Source of the DNA: DRQF01 sp964559135
GTDB taxonomy: Bacteria > Planctomycetota > GCA-002687715 > DRQF01
Reading direction: 5' to 3'
Length of the DNA stretch: 51,016 nucleotides
Assembly: GCA_964559135.1 (NCBI GenBank)
Contig: CAZLGG010000015.1
Coordinates: 1 to 51,016 of the forward strand
In this document: positions 33,594 to 41,987 of the stretch, piece after piece
Numbering within the stretch: position 1 is the stretch's first letter
Layout: each line of letters opens with the position of its first letter
Notes under the pieces: generated by a model
Databases searched by the model: none
What the model saw: the letters and a program-made list of their open reading frames with translations, nothing else
Told to the model about the DNA's origin: nothing
Made by a program: the position numbers and the translations under genes

Positions 33594-35765
33594 GTGTTCC
33601 GACGAATTCGATGTCTTCCTTGGCTCTTTGTGGTTGCCGCCATCGTCGAGGCTCAATCCCCCCGCGTTGATCTCTGGTGGCCGAAGGACGTTCGGGACTC
33701 GTCTCGCGTGGTCACGGTCGGCCTCTACTTTCCGGCGGGGATGTTCATCCCGGGGCAACACGTCGTGGCTGTGGCCGGCCGTGGGGGCGGTCCTTGCCAG
33801 GCGACACCCCTCGTGATGCATCCCGACGGCAGCGTGGCCCGAGCGGCTGTGAGCCTCTCCTGCAGGCCGCGACCGGGGCGCAGGCAAGAATTGCGATTCC
33901 GGGTCGTCCCCGCCACCGGGAAAACTCTCGTGCGTGGGGGACTCGATGCGGAGGAGGTGGAAGATGGGGGATTGGTGGTGGACGCCGACTCGTATCGCTT
34001 CGAGATGCGCGTCGAAGACGGTCTTCCCCGGGGTCGTCTCGAAGGACGCACCGGACAGCCGCCCTTTCGGTTGACGATGGGTCTCGAGGGCGAGGGGGCA
34101 GCGACTCCACCTCGCACGAGTTTCGAGGAGCGAGGGCCCCTTCGCGTGGTCATTCTCTGTCGAGGTCGCTTTCGTCCGACGGGAACCTCTTTGGACATCG
34201 ACTACGTCCAAAGGTGGAGCCTCACCTCCTCCGCCGCGGAGGTGACCGTCGAGACTTGGTTCCCGGCCGCGGGTCGGATCGACCCGGGCGTCCCTCTCCT
34301 CTTTCGTATGCGTGCGGGGTCTCGTCTTCGAGGTCTCGCATTCGGGGGCGCCCGAGCGCGGGTTTCCCCGTTCCGGCTCCCCTTGCGGCTCGAGGTGGAC
34401 GCCCGATTGGGGCTGGTCCTTCGCCCCGATTTCAAGGGAGCGCCCCGTCGGGAGGATCTCCTTCCCGGCATCGCTTGGCGGACGCGAGCCGGTTCCTTTC
34501 GTCTCGCCCAACGTGAATTCCTCAGGATGACGCCATCCTCGTTTCGCATCGACGACGATGGGACGATCCACGCGATCCTCGTCGCGTCGAACTACCACTG
34601 GTACGCCGGCGTGCGTCCCGGTCGCGCCCTTCGCATCAGCGGGTCGTCTTCCCGTCGCGCGCCTGCGGCCCGGCCCTGGACGGACCCGGTGATCCTTCCC
34701 GTGCCCGCCGCTGAGCCGCTGCTGCGCACGATTCGCATCGTTCGGGGAAAAAAGGCGATCCGGTGGCTTCTCCCTCCTCTCGCGAAGACGTTGAAACCCT
34801 TGCTTACGGAGGACGCCCTTGCGACCGAGGGGGTTGTCTGGCCCGGCGAGGAGAACCTCGGCGACTGGAGATGGAGTCGCAAGGACGCGGGAAACCTGGA
34901 ATACGACACGGCTCTGGGGTTTCTGGCGTGGGGCGTGCGCAGGAAGGAGCCGCGACTCGCCGCGTGGGCGGTCACGGCGGCGCGGCATCTCGCTCAGCGA
35001 GATCTGGACCGCTGGCCATGGGGGCTTCCATTGCGTCATGGCCCCTACCACCGTTCCGGCATCGTCGAATTCGGACATCTTTGGTTCGAGGGACTCCTCG
35101 CCGTCGCCGGAACCACGGCGGACCCGTTTCTCTTGGAAGAGGCGCAGGGGCTCCTCGAGGCCTATCGCAAGCGGTCGGGAGAGAGGGTTCCTCGCCGCAC
35201 CTTGATGCGATGTCTGGGTTGGGGGTTGTTGGCGGCGACGGCGCTCCACGCGTGGAGCAAAGACGAGGCAACCCTGAGGCGGCTCGAGGCCTACCGTCGG
35301 GGGTTTCTCGAGGCTCCGGGGGCGGATTTGCCCCTGGTGGAACCCATGAAGGGTGAGCCCGGGCTCTATCGTGTCTCTCCCTGGGTGGCCGAGGGAATTC
35401 TCGTGCCGGCCCTGCTGCGAGCCGAGAGGCTGGTGCCGGGCTCAGGCGCGGCCGACCGCGTCCGTCGCATGAGCGATGTGTTGCTCGAAGAGGCTTGGGA
35501 GGACAAGACGGGGCGCTTGTATGGACGGCTCGTCATCGACGAGAAGGGCCGCATCGTGAAAAAAGATGGGACCTCCCCCGGCGAGGAGATGCTCCTGTTT
35601 GCCGCGGGTCTTTTGGCCGCGGAGTCATTGACGGGATCGGAGGGCTACGGAACCGCGGCCCGCCGGGTCGCGAGCCAGGCCTGGACGCGTCTGCGGCTGG
35701 CGAAGAAGACCTATCGGGGCATGGAAATCTCTCAGCTCCTCTGGTGGGCGTCTCGCCTCCCTTGA
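33594..35765 (+). CDS. Large exported protein, possible PcRGLX/YetA-like carbohydrate-active fold
   Basis: 723 residues from GTG 33594, with GGGGGAGG about 7 nt upstream and a signal peptide (LPWLFVVAAIVEAQ). The N-terminal half is beta-rich: VTVGLYFPAGMFIPGQH, then VMHPDGSVARAAVSL, and a DYVQRWSL segment. The C-terminal half (about 430-720) looks like an alpha/alpha toroid with Trp-rich helices (EYDTALGFLAWGVRR, FGHLWFEGLLAVAG, CLGWGLLAATALHAW). A beta-sandwich plus toroid recalls exo-polysaccharide lyases and YetA-like proteins, where a strand containing W/H-P-D-G-S also occurs. No catalytic residues can be assigned by eye. It is divergent from nadD and convergent with htrA. Confidence 0.65.
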   Translation: MFRRIRCLPWLFVVAAIVEAQSPRVDLWWPKDVRDSSRVVTVGLYFPAGMFIPGQHVVAVAGRGGGPCQATPLVMHPDGSVARAAVSLSCRPRPGRRQELRFRVVPATGKTLVRGGLDAEEVEDGGLVVDADSYRFEMRVEDGLPRGRLEGRTGQPPFRLTMGLEGEGAATPPRTSFEERGPLRVVILCRGRFRPTGTSLDIDYVQRWSLTSSAAEVTVETWFPAAGRIDPGVPLLFRMRAGSRLRGLAFGGARARVSPFRLPLRLEVDARLGLVLRPDFKGAPRREDLLPGIAWRTRAGSFRLAQREFLRMTPSSFRIDDDGTIHAILVASNYHWYAGVRPGRALRISGSSSRRAPAARPWTDPVILPVPAAEPLLRTIRIVRGKKAIRWLLPPLAKTLKPLLTEDALATEGVVWPGEENLGDWRWSRKDAGNLEYDTALGFLAWGVRRKEPRLAAWAVTAARHLAQRDLDRWPWGLPLRHGPYHRSGIVEFGHLWFEGLLAVAGTTADPFLLEEAQGLLEAYRKRSGERVPRRTLMRCLGWGLLAATALHAWSKDEATLRRLEAYRRGFLEAPGADLPLVEPMKGEPGLYRVSPWVAEGILVPALLRAERLVPGSGAADRVRRMSDVLLEEAWEDKTGRLYGRLVIDEKGRIVKKDGTSPGEEMLLFAAGLLAAESLTGSEGYGTAARRVASQAWTRLRLAKKTYRGMEISQLLWWASRLP

Positions 35766-35768
35766 ATC

Positions 35769-37103
35769 TCAACGCCGGATCGGCAGGTCTCCGCCATAGT
35801 AGCCGTCGTCCTTCTCGCGATAGAGATAGACGGGAATGCGGCGTCCTCGCCGCAGATACGCGGCCAGGACGCGGAGACAGACGGCTCGGTCGAGATTGCG
35901 CACGTTCCCCAACTCCAGGATCAGGTCGCCCGGCTGGAGCCCCACGTTGGCCGCGGGGGAGTCGGTGTCGACGCGCGTGACCAGGACGCCCTTGAGACCC
36001 GTCCTGCGGGCCAGGGCGGCGGGAAGATCCTCGAAGGCGAATCCGACGGCCTTGAAGATAGCCTGCTCGGCGGGTGATGGCGGCGGCGGCTCGGGCGTGA
36101 TCTCGACGTCCAGTGTGCGGTCGCCCCGCCGAATCTGGAGCGGCAGGGTGCCGCCGTCGGCGATCTCCACGACGGCGGTTTCAAAGTCGATCCAACTGCG
36201 CAGGGGTTTTCCGCCCAGGGCGACGATGATGTCGCCGGAGCGGAGGCCGGCCTCGTGAGCCGGGCCCTTGGGGTCGACCTCGCTGACGAGAGCTCCCGCG
36301 TCCTCCCGACCGTGATCGACGTCCAACCCCAACCAGATCCTTCGTGAAATCCGAGGATCCAGGACGTTGTAAACCACTTCACGCACCCGGCTGATCGGGA
36401 TGGCGAATCCGATGCCCGGCCCCCTGTTGTGGATGGCGACGTTGATGCCGATCACTTCGCCCAGGATGTTCAGCAGCGGACCTCCCGAATTGCCCGGATT
36501 GATGACCGCGCTCGTTTGGATGAAGTCCTTGAAGACGGGCTTGCCCCGGAATCGCACCTCTCGGTTGGTGTGACTGAGCACGCCCGTCGTGACCGAGCCC
36601 GAAAGGCCGAAGGGGTTTCCGAGAGCGATGGTCGTTTCACCGACCATCAGATCATCGTCCCGACCGAGTCGTGCCGTGGGAAACACTCCGTCACCGTGAA
36701 CGCGCAGGACGGCAATGTCGTTCTGGGTGTCGGTGCCCACCAACTCGGCGTTCAACACGCGACCGTCGGCAAGTCCGACCATGATGCGGTCGGCTCTCCG
36801 AATGACGTGGTCGTTCGTCACGACGTATCCCTTGGGGTCGATGAGGACTCCGGAACCGAGCGAGTAGTCTTGAAGGGTCCCTCCGCTTTGGTCCGGTTCT
36901 CCGAATTGGAAAAAACTGTCCAGAGGGTGCCGTCGTCGCACCAGCGCCTGGGTGCGAATGCTGACCACGGCCGGGGCCACTTTCTCCACGGCGCGCACGA
37001 CGGGCGTGCGACGGAGATTTCGCCGCGCTTCGGCATCCTGTGCCGCGACGAGACCCGGGAGAACGAGAACGATGACGGCGACGATTCCTGCTCGTAGGCG
37101 CAT
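35769..37103 (-). CDS. HtrA/DegP-like periplasmic serine protease with two PDZ domains
   Basis: 444 residues. The signal peptide ends VAAQ. The trypsin-like domain has the full triad: H99 (TNDHVI), D129 (QNDIAVL) and S206 (NPGNSGGPL). PDZ1 lies at about 255-340 and PDZ2 at about 345-440, both with G-L-R/Q-x-G-D-x-I-L features. It probably degrades or refolds damaged envelope proteins. AGGAG lies 8 nt before the ATG. The last ~15 residues contain an odd DDGYYGGDLP tail. It is divergent from the TPR-like lipoprotein. Confidence 0.92.
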   Translation of the reverse strand: MRLRAGIVAVIVLVLPGLVAAQDAEARRNLRRTPVVRAVEKVAPAVVSIRTQALVRRRHPLDSFFQFGEPDQSGGTLQDYSLGSGVLIDPKGYVVTNDHVIRRADRIMVGLADGRVLNAELVGTDTQNDIAVLRVHGDGVFPTARLGRDDDLMVGETTIALGNPFGLSGSVTTGVLSHTNREVRFRGKPVFKDFIQTSAVINPGNSGGPLLNILGEVIGINVAIHNRGPGIGFAIPISRVREVVYNVLDPRISRRIWLGLDVDHGREDAGALVSEVDPKGPAHEAGLRSGDIIVALGGKPLRSWIDFETAVVEIADGGTLPLQIRRGDRTLDVEITPEPPPPSPAEQAIFKAVGFAFEDLPAALARRTGLKGVLVTRVDTDSPAANVGLQPGDLILELGNVRNLDRAVCLRVLAAYLRRGRRIPVYLYREKDDGYYGGDLPIRR

Positions 37104-37171
37104 GGGCTAGACTCCTGCTCATCTCCAGAACGAGGGGAGAGCGAAAACGCTCCGTGGCTTCCGCCTTGCTT

Positions 37172-37216
37172 CGAAGATCTCCGTGGGGCATCTTCGGCGA
37201 CGGATGCCGCCGAAGA
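37172..37216 (+). repeat. Three-arm set of overlapping hairpins in a 5' region
   Basis: Arm A CGAAGAT (37172-37178) can pair with ATCTTCG (37190-37196). The overlapping arm TCTTCGGC (37191-37198) can instead pair with GCCGAAGA (37209-37216), an 8-bp perfect stem with a 10-nt loop. The two pairings exclude each other. They lie 60-105 nt before the lipoprotein start at 37277. Confidence 0.45.
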
Positions 37217-37276
37217 CGATCACCATGGGAGGGAAGTTCCCTCGGACCTGGGAGACGATACGTGCAGCGAGAGTCA

Positions 37277-38125
37277 ATGACGAGATCGAAGAGGGGAATC
37301 GTCCTGCAGGTCGCCGGAATCGCCGTCTTCGCCGTCGCGCTGGGTGGGTGCCGAAGGAGCGAGCCGACTTCGCCCGCAGCGGCGGGGGAGCCATCGACCG
37401 TCCGGGCCGAGGCTTGGCGCGAGCAACGGGAGAAGCGGGCCAAACGCCTGTACGAGATCGCCAAGGGGACTCCTCTGCCCGAAAAGATCGACAAGATGAA
37501 AGAGCTCGTTCACGTCTACTGGGACACCGAGGCGGGGCGTTCAGCGTTCGAGCAGGAGATCCTCTACCTCGTCCACGGGGGGGAGGACCGCCCGGAGGAG
37601 GCCATCCAGGAGGTCGAGTTCTTCGAACGCCGCAACCCCGAGGCCTGGGAGCTTTTGAATGGAACGGGCATCCTCTGCAACGCCCTCAAGAAGAGGTTGG
37701 TGGAGCATCCGGACGCCGCGGACGCCGCGGAACGGTCCAAGTTCCTCGCCGAAAGCCTCGTTCTTTGGAAGAGGATTGGACGTCGGCTTCTCGAGATTCC
37801 GGAGAACCGCTCGAACTGGACTTTGTACATGAATCTCGCCGAGGCGGAGATCATGTCCGAGAATTGGAAGGCCGCCGAGGAGATCTGGGCCGAAGTGGAG
37901 ACTCTCGTTCCCCCCGTGACTCCTCATGAGAGGTATCAGACCCTCAACCGTCGGGCCGAACTCGCGAGAACCAAACTCGGTGATCCGGCCGGGGCACTGG
38001 AACTCTTTCGACGTGCTCGTCGGTTGATGGACGAGATCTCGCCCGCCCTGCCGGAATCGCACTACGAGTACATCGAAAAGGTCATTCGTGAGTTGGAGGC
38101 GGACTTGAAGGACTCCAAGCACTGA
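37277..38125 (+). CDS. Hypothetical lipoprotein with TPR-like helical repeats
   Basis: 282 residues. A lipoprotein signal (VAGIAVFAVALGGC) puts the Cys near residue 22. The rest is helical and acidic/basic, with pairs such as AWELLNGTGILCNALKK, WTLYMNLAEAEIMSENWKAAEEIW and YQTLNRRAELARTKLGDPAGALELF, which follow the TPR pattern. It may be a scaffold in the envelope. ATG 37277 is chosen because the upstream in-frame extension is Arg-rich and would bury the signal peptide. Function unknown. Confidence 0.65.
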   Translation: MTRSKRGIVLQVAGIAVFAVALGGCRRSEPTSPAAAGEPSTVRAEAWREQREKRAKRLYEIAKGTPLPEKIDKMKELVHVYWDTEAGRSAFEQEILYLVHGGEDRPEEAIQEVEFFERRNPEAWELLNGTGILCNALKKRLVEHPDAADAAERSKFLAESLVLWKRIGRRLLEIPENRSNWTLYMNLAEAEIMSENWKAAEEIWAEVETLVPPVTPHERYQTLNRRAELARTKLGDPAGALELFRRARRLMDEISPALPESHYEYIEKVIRELEADLKDSKH

Positions 38126-38173
38126 GTCCGTCCTCCTCGCGGCGTCGGAGCTCCCCGAGCCGGGCCTTGGACG

Positions 38174-38719
38174 TCACTTGGGGCGGGGTTCGACGAGGCG
38201 CCGCTCGAAGTCGTCACGCATGTCGTGGACCTTGGATTTGACGTCGTCGGGCACCACCTGGTCGATGCGCTCCTTCATCACCTGCAGGAAGAAACGGTTC
38301 GCCGTGGAGGGGGGCAGTCCCCGATCGGGGTTCCCGTAGAGCTGATCCTCGAAGGCGCCGAGATTCCCGAGAGGCGTGAACTGCAGATAGAGGACGACGG
38401 CGCAGAAGAAGCAGCCCTTGAGGACGCCGATCACGGCTCCCATCCAGCGATCGAGCCACCCCAGCTTGATCTTGTCGACCAGGCCCTTCACCAGATTCGT
38501 GACGCCGTACATGACGAGGTAGACCGAGAGGAAGACCACTACCTGGGACACGAGGGGAGCGGCCTCGGGGTCGAGGCCCAAGGAAGAGGGCCATAGAGCC
38601 AGGAAGTCCTGGCTGTAGCGGATGGCGGCCCAGATTCCCAGGACGATCGAAGCCACCCGAAGAATCTGCCAGATGGCGCCTCTGAAGGCTCCAAGGACGA
38701 GATTGAAGACCAGAACCAC
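38174..38719 (-). CDS. CvpA-family membrane protein
   Basis: 181 residues from the first conventional start, GTG 38719, with four hydrophobic helices. Family features are N-terminal F-x-G-A-F-R-G-A-I-W-Q-I, the central FLSVYLVMYGVTNLVKGLVDKIKLGWLDRWMGAVIGVLKG block, and a C-terminal amphipathic region. CvpA proteins are needed for colicin V export in E. coli and otherwise have a poorly known membrane role. The likely true N-terminus is upstream: in-frame CTG 38761 has GGAGG 8 nt before it and adds VETYNVIDVLVLV, which completes the usual first helix. No ATG, GTG or TTG exists between the upstream stop (38804-38806) and 38719. Confidence 0.8.
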   Translation of the reverse strand: MVLVFNLVLGAFRGAIWQILRVASIVLGIWAAIRYSQDFLALWPSSLGLDPEAAPLVSQVVVFLSVYLVMYGVTNLVKGLVDKIKLGWLDRWMGAVIGVLKGCFFCAVVLYLQFTPLGNLGAFEDQLYGNPDRGLPPSTANRFFLQVMKERIDQVVPDDVKSKVHDMRDDFERRLVEPRPK

Positions 38720-38813
38720 CAGGACGAGGACGTCGATGACGTTGTAGGTTTCGACGCTCAGGGTTTCAGCCTCCGGTTGAGTTCCACCCGGCGTATTCGC
38801 CGGTCAATCCGCT

Positions 38814-40277
38814 CTATTCCTTGAAGGCGTCTCCGACTTTCAGCTTCCCGCTTTTCCAGGCGTCCGTCATCTTGTCCAGATACTCGTTGAATTCGTCCTC
38901 GACCGCTTCCACGCGATCTCCGAAGACGGAGCGGAACACGGGCATCCCCGTATCACCTTTTTCGATCTGGCGCCGCATGATCGTCTGGAAGTCCTTCTTG
39001 TAGATCCCGTTCTTGTAGTTGTTCAGGAAATACACGAGGCCCCAACCCTGCGAGTAGACGTGAAGGTGGACAGCCGTGGCCAGCGCGAAGTTCTCTCGCT
39101 TCTTGCGAGCGTACTCCGATCGGGTCCATTTCAAGAGCTTCACCAGGGGGAGGCGTCGTTTCCTGTCGTTGTCGTCCCGCGCGATGGCCTCGATGCGGCT
39201 GTTGATGCGCCCGAATGCCACCTTACCGTTCTCGAGCACTTTGTGCCCGCCGAAGTACTCGGCGACGCCTTCGTCGGACCACATCGCTCCGAATGCGGAA
39301 AGGTGCGCTCCCTTCCTCTTGCCGCTCGAGTAGTAGTGGAGGAGTTGGTGAGTCCCCTCGTGGAACATCACTTCGCGGCCGTTGTGTTCGGCCGCCTCTT
39401 TCGATTGTTTCCCCCTCCGCGTCCCATACTCGAGAGGTACGACGAGCATCTGGTTGTTGGGCTCGTAGTGGGCGAGCGTCATCTGGTCGTCTCGGAACGG
39501 CTCGGCGATTCGGTTGTAGTTCTGGTAGTCCTGGAAACGCCGCAGCAGCATCACGTAGATGATGTTGTGCCGCGGGTTTTCTTTCAGATCCAAAAACGCG
39601 CCGAAGTACTTGTCGAAGGCTTCCTTGAGTTGGATGAGCTGACCGTGAATCCTCTCGGCCACCTTCTCGGGATCCTGGTCCGGGCTGTTTTGCACGAAGA
39701 AGACATAGGGCTTGAAGATGAACCCGGAGAACGTGCGTTCGAAGGGTTTGCCGTCCTTGTCCTTGAGTCGGAGGTCGCTCTTCTCGAATCGGATGTTGTG
39801 CCGGTTGAGTTCGGAGTCGGCCCGCTCGAGGAATGGATCGTGCTGCTCGTTCGAGACCACGGCGAGGAGTCGTTTGTACTCCTTCTTCATCGCGTTGGTG
39901 ACGTGGCGGTTCTCGCGGGCGAATTGGTCGATCTGTCCCACGAGCGTCCGGATCGCCTTGTCCGTCTCCGGCGCCAGGTAGAGATGTCCCAGATGACGTT
40001 TCAGCTTCTTCGTATCAAGGGTGCGCGCCTTCCCGGATGCGATTTCTCCCGGCTTGTCCGAACCGCCCGCCGCGGACGAGGCATCGAAGATGTCGTTCTC
40101 GGTCGTCTCGGTCGCGCCCGTGGGCGACGACCCGGGGGCGGGCTTCACGACGGCTTCGCCCCGATCGTCGTCTTCCCCCTGACCGCATGCGCCAAGTCCG
40201 ATCGCCAAACCGAGAGCGACGATCGGAAAAATCAGTCTCGCGAAATTGCGAATCGAGTGAGTGCGGCGTTTCGACAT
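38814..40277 (-). CDS. Lipoprotein with zinc metalloprotease (gluzincin, DUF1570-like) domain
   Basis: 487 residues. A lipobox (AIGLGAC, Cys at 31) is followed by a low-complexity Gly/Ser/Thr/Glu linker to about 80. H306-E307-x-x-H310 (HEGTHQLL) and the downstream SDEGVAEYF (E336) form a gluzincin zinc site of the DUF1570/peptidase-MA type. The sequence before it (about 150-270) is mixed alpha/beta. It is probably exposed in the envelope and may cleave proteins or peptides; substrates are unknown. The protein at 47243-50050 has a similar domain. It is divergent from the TerB-like gene. Confidence 0.82.
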   Translation of the reverse strand: MSKRRTHSIRNFARLIFPIVALGLAIGLGACGQGEDDDRGEAVVKPAPGSSPTGATETTENDIFDASSAAGGSDKPGEIASGKARTLDTKKLKRHLGHLYLAPETDKAIRTLVGQIDQFARENRHVTNAMKKEYKRLLAVVSNEQHDPFLERADSELNRHNIRFEKSDLRLKDKDGKPFERTFSGFIFKPYVFFVQNSPDQDPEKVAERIHGQLIQLKEAFDKYFGAFLDLKENPRHNIIYVMLLRRFQDYQNYNRIAEPFRDDQMTLAHYEPNNQMLVVPLEYGTRRGKQSKEAAEHNGREVMFHEGTHQLLHYYSSGKRKGAHLSAFGAMWSDEGVAEYFGGHKVLENGKVAFGRINSRIEAIARDDNDRKRRLPLVKLLKWTRSEYARKKRENFALATAVHLHVYSQGWGLVYFLNNYKNGIYKKDFQTIMRRQIEKGDTGMPVFRSVFGDRVEAVEDEFNEYLDKMTDAWKSGKLKVGDAFKE

Positions 40278-40390
40278 CGAAGGTGGTTCCCCGGGGTGGA
40301 CATGAAGCAGAGACGTCCCGGTCGACGGGGCGTAAATCGAGGGTATCAGAGGCGTTCCCGCGGGCGCAAGCGGTCGATGCCTGCAAAGCG

Positions 40391-40396
40391 TATGAT
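40391..40396 (+). promoter_or_regulatory. -10-like box just before the TerB-like gene
   Basis: TATGAT matches five of six consensus bases and ends 4-7 nt before two possible ATGs (40400 and 40403). No good -35 or Shine-Dalgarno is visible. A leaderless mRNA beginning at ATG 40403 is possible. Confidence 0.3.
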
Positions 40397-40399
40397 GAG

Positions 40400-41005
40400 A
40401 TGATGACGAGGAATGAAGCCATCTACGTCGAGTTGGCGCGCATCGCCGCCGTCGAGGGCTCGGGCCCGTCGGAAGGACGGGCCCTGGAACTCCACCGGAA
40501 AGTGCTGGGCCTATCGAGGACTCGGGCGCGCCGTCTACGGCGTCGTCTTCCCCAACAACCCGTCGATCTTATGCAGTTCGTCTCCGGCAAGGATGAATCC
40601 GAGCTGATCCTGCGCATGCTCGTTCGCGTGGCCGCCGCCGACAACGAGATCACTCGACGCGAGCACACCCGTTTGCGCCGGGTCGCGGAACAGTTGGGCG
40701 TGGAGGACCTGAGGTTCCAAAACTTGGTGGCCGAGGCCCTTTCCAAGGCCGGGTTTCGTGCTCGTTCTCTCACTCGCTACAGGCGTGTGGTCGTGGTCGT
40801 CCTGCTGCTGGCCGGCATCCTGTGGTGGAATCAGCGACGGGGTAGGGAGGATTCGGAGGATTCGAGCGCCAGACATCGGACGGAGATCGCCGATCGCATG
40901 GCGGATATGGAAGCGAGAGCCATCGATTTGGCGAGGACCGAGGCTCTCGAGGCGGCTCGCTCGGAGGTCGAAAGGGGGTCGATCCCCAACTCGACACGAA
41001 CTTGA
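40400..41005 (+). CDS. TerB-like domain membrane protein
   Basis: 201 residues; ATG 40400 or 40403. The central part, about 60-115 (ESELILRMLVRVAAADNEITRREHTRLRRVAEQLGV), follows the TerB/DjlA-type pattern in which A-A-A-D-x-E-I-T is a metal-site signature. One transmembrane helix follows (VVVVVLLLAGILWW, about 130-146), then a charged helical tail. The N-terminal region has a basic patch (RTRARRLRRRLP). The stop overlaps the start of the trypsin-like protease (TTGA 41002-41005), so the two are coupled and may work together at the membrane. Function unknown. Confidence 0.65.
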   Translation: MMTRNEAIYVELARIAAVEGSGPSEGRALELHRKVLGLSRTRARRLRRRLPQQPVDLMQFVSGKDESELILRMLVRVAAADNEITRREHTRLRRVAEQLGVEDLRFQNLVAEALSKAGFRARSLTRYRRVVVVVLLLAGILWWNQRRGREDSEDSSARHRTEIADRMADMEARAIDLARTEALEAARSEVERGSIPNSTRT

Positions 41006-41913
41006 CGAGACGTTTCCAGAAGATTCTGGATCGCAAGAAGAACACTTTTGTCTTCCTGTACACATACGGCACGCTCGTCTGGCGGGATTCCGCTACGGGA
41101 CGGAAGAGGACGAAGGATTTCGGGGCGACGGGGACGGGATTCATCCTGTCTCCGGACGGTCACGTCGCCACCAACAAGCACGTGGTGGAACCCTGGAAAT
41201 TCGACCCGGCTCTCGCGGCCCTCGTGAGTCGCGGATGGGACGTCGACCCGGCGTCGCTCGTGCGCGTTGCCTGGCTGGCCGAGTCTCGGGTCATGGACGC
41301 GCACCGGAGAATCGTGAAGAGCACCGGGTATGCCTCCTCGCTCGGCACGCTCCACATTCTGGCCATGGCGCGCGACGTGTGGCGTCCCCGATCGTCGATC
41401 AAGGCCCCGCGGCGCCACCAGGGTGGGCCCGCGGATCTTGCCGTTCTGCAGATCACGATGCACCTCCCCACGGAATGCCTCCCTCTCGACGTCGACGTCT
41501 CGCACCTGAGGCCTTTGGATCCCGTGATGGTTTGCGGCTTTCCCCTCGGTTTCAGCATCTTCGAGTCGGGAATCGCGCGATTTGCCCCCACGATCGGTTC
41601 GCTTCGAAAAGTGGATGCCAACCTTTTCGTCTCGGCGTCAGTCCATCCGGGGAACAGCGGCGGCCCAATTCTGGACGAACGCGGCCGCGTGATCGCGGTC
41701 ACCGCGGCCCGTTGGCAGGACGCTACGCTGGGGTCGGGCATCCTCGTGCGACACCTGCTGCCGTTGCTCCCGGACGCCGCGCACTGGTTGGCGAGGGCGC
41801 GCTTCTATGCACGAGCCGGGCATCGTGACGCCGGCCGTTGCGCCCTCGATCTCGCCCGTCTGCGGGGTGCGACGCCCGGTGAGGTTCGCCCCGTCGCGAG
41901 TTTGCTGCGATGA
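41002..41913 (+). CDS. Trypsin-like serine protease coupled to the TerB-like protein
   Basis: 303 residues from TTG 41002. The triad is complete: H60 (TNKHVV), D145 (ADLAVLQI) and S219 (HPGNSGGPI). The core runs about 35-260, with an unusually long insert (about 65-140) between the His and Asp strands. There is no signal peptide and no PDZ domain. Either it is cytoplasmic, or it is exported or held through its coupled membrane partner. The last ~40 residues are an Ala/Arg-rich helical tail. The start is fixed by the overlap with the previous stop. Confidence 0.8.
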   Translation: MTRRFQKILDRKKNTFVFLYTYGTLVWRDSATGRKRTKDFGATGTGFILSPDGHVATNKHVVEPWKFDPALAALVSRGWDVDPASLVRVAWLAESRVMDAHRRIVKSTGYASSLGTLHILAMARDVWRPRSSIKAPRRHQGGPADLAVLQITMHLPTECLPLDVDVSHLRPLDPVMVCGFPLGFSIFESGIARFAPTIGSLRKVDANLFVSASVHPGNSGGPILDERGRVIAVTAARWQDATLGSGILVRHLLPLLPDAAHWLARARFYARAGHRDAGRCALDLARLRGATPGEVRPVASLLR

Positions 41914-41987
41914 TTTCGCCTCTTGACGAAATGATTTCGCCCCCCATGCTCGACGATCCCCGCCCAGTCCATCGAGGAGGGTTCGCC

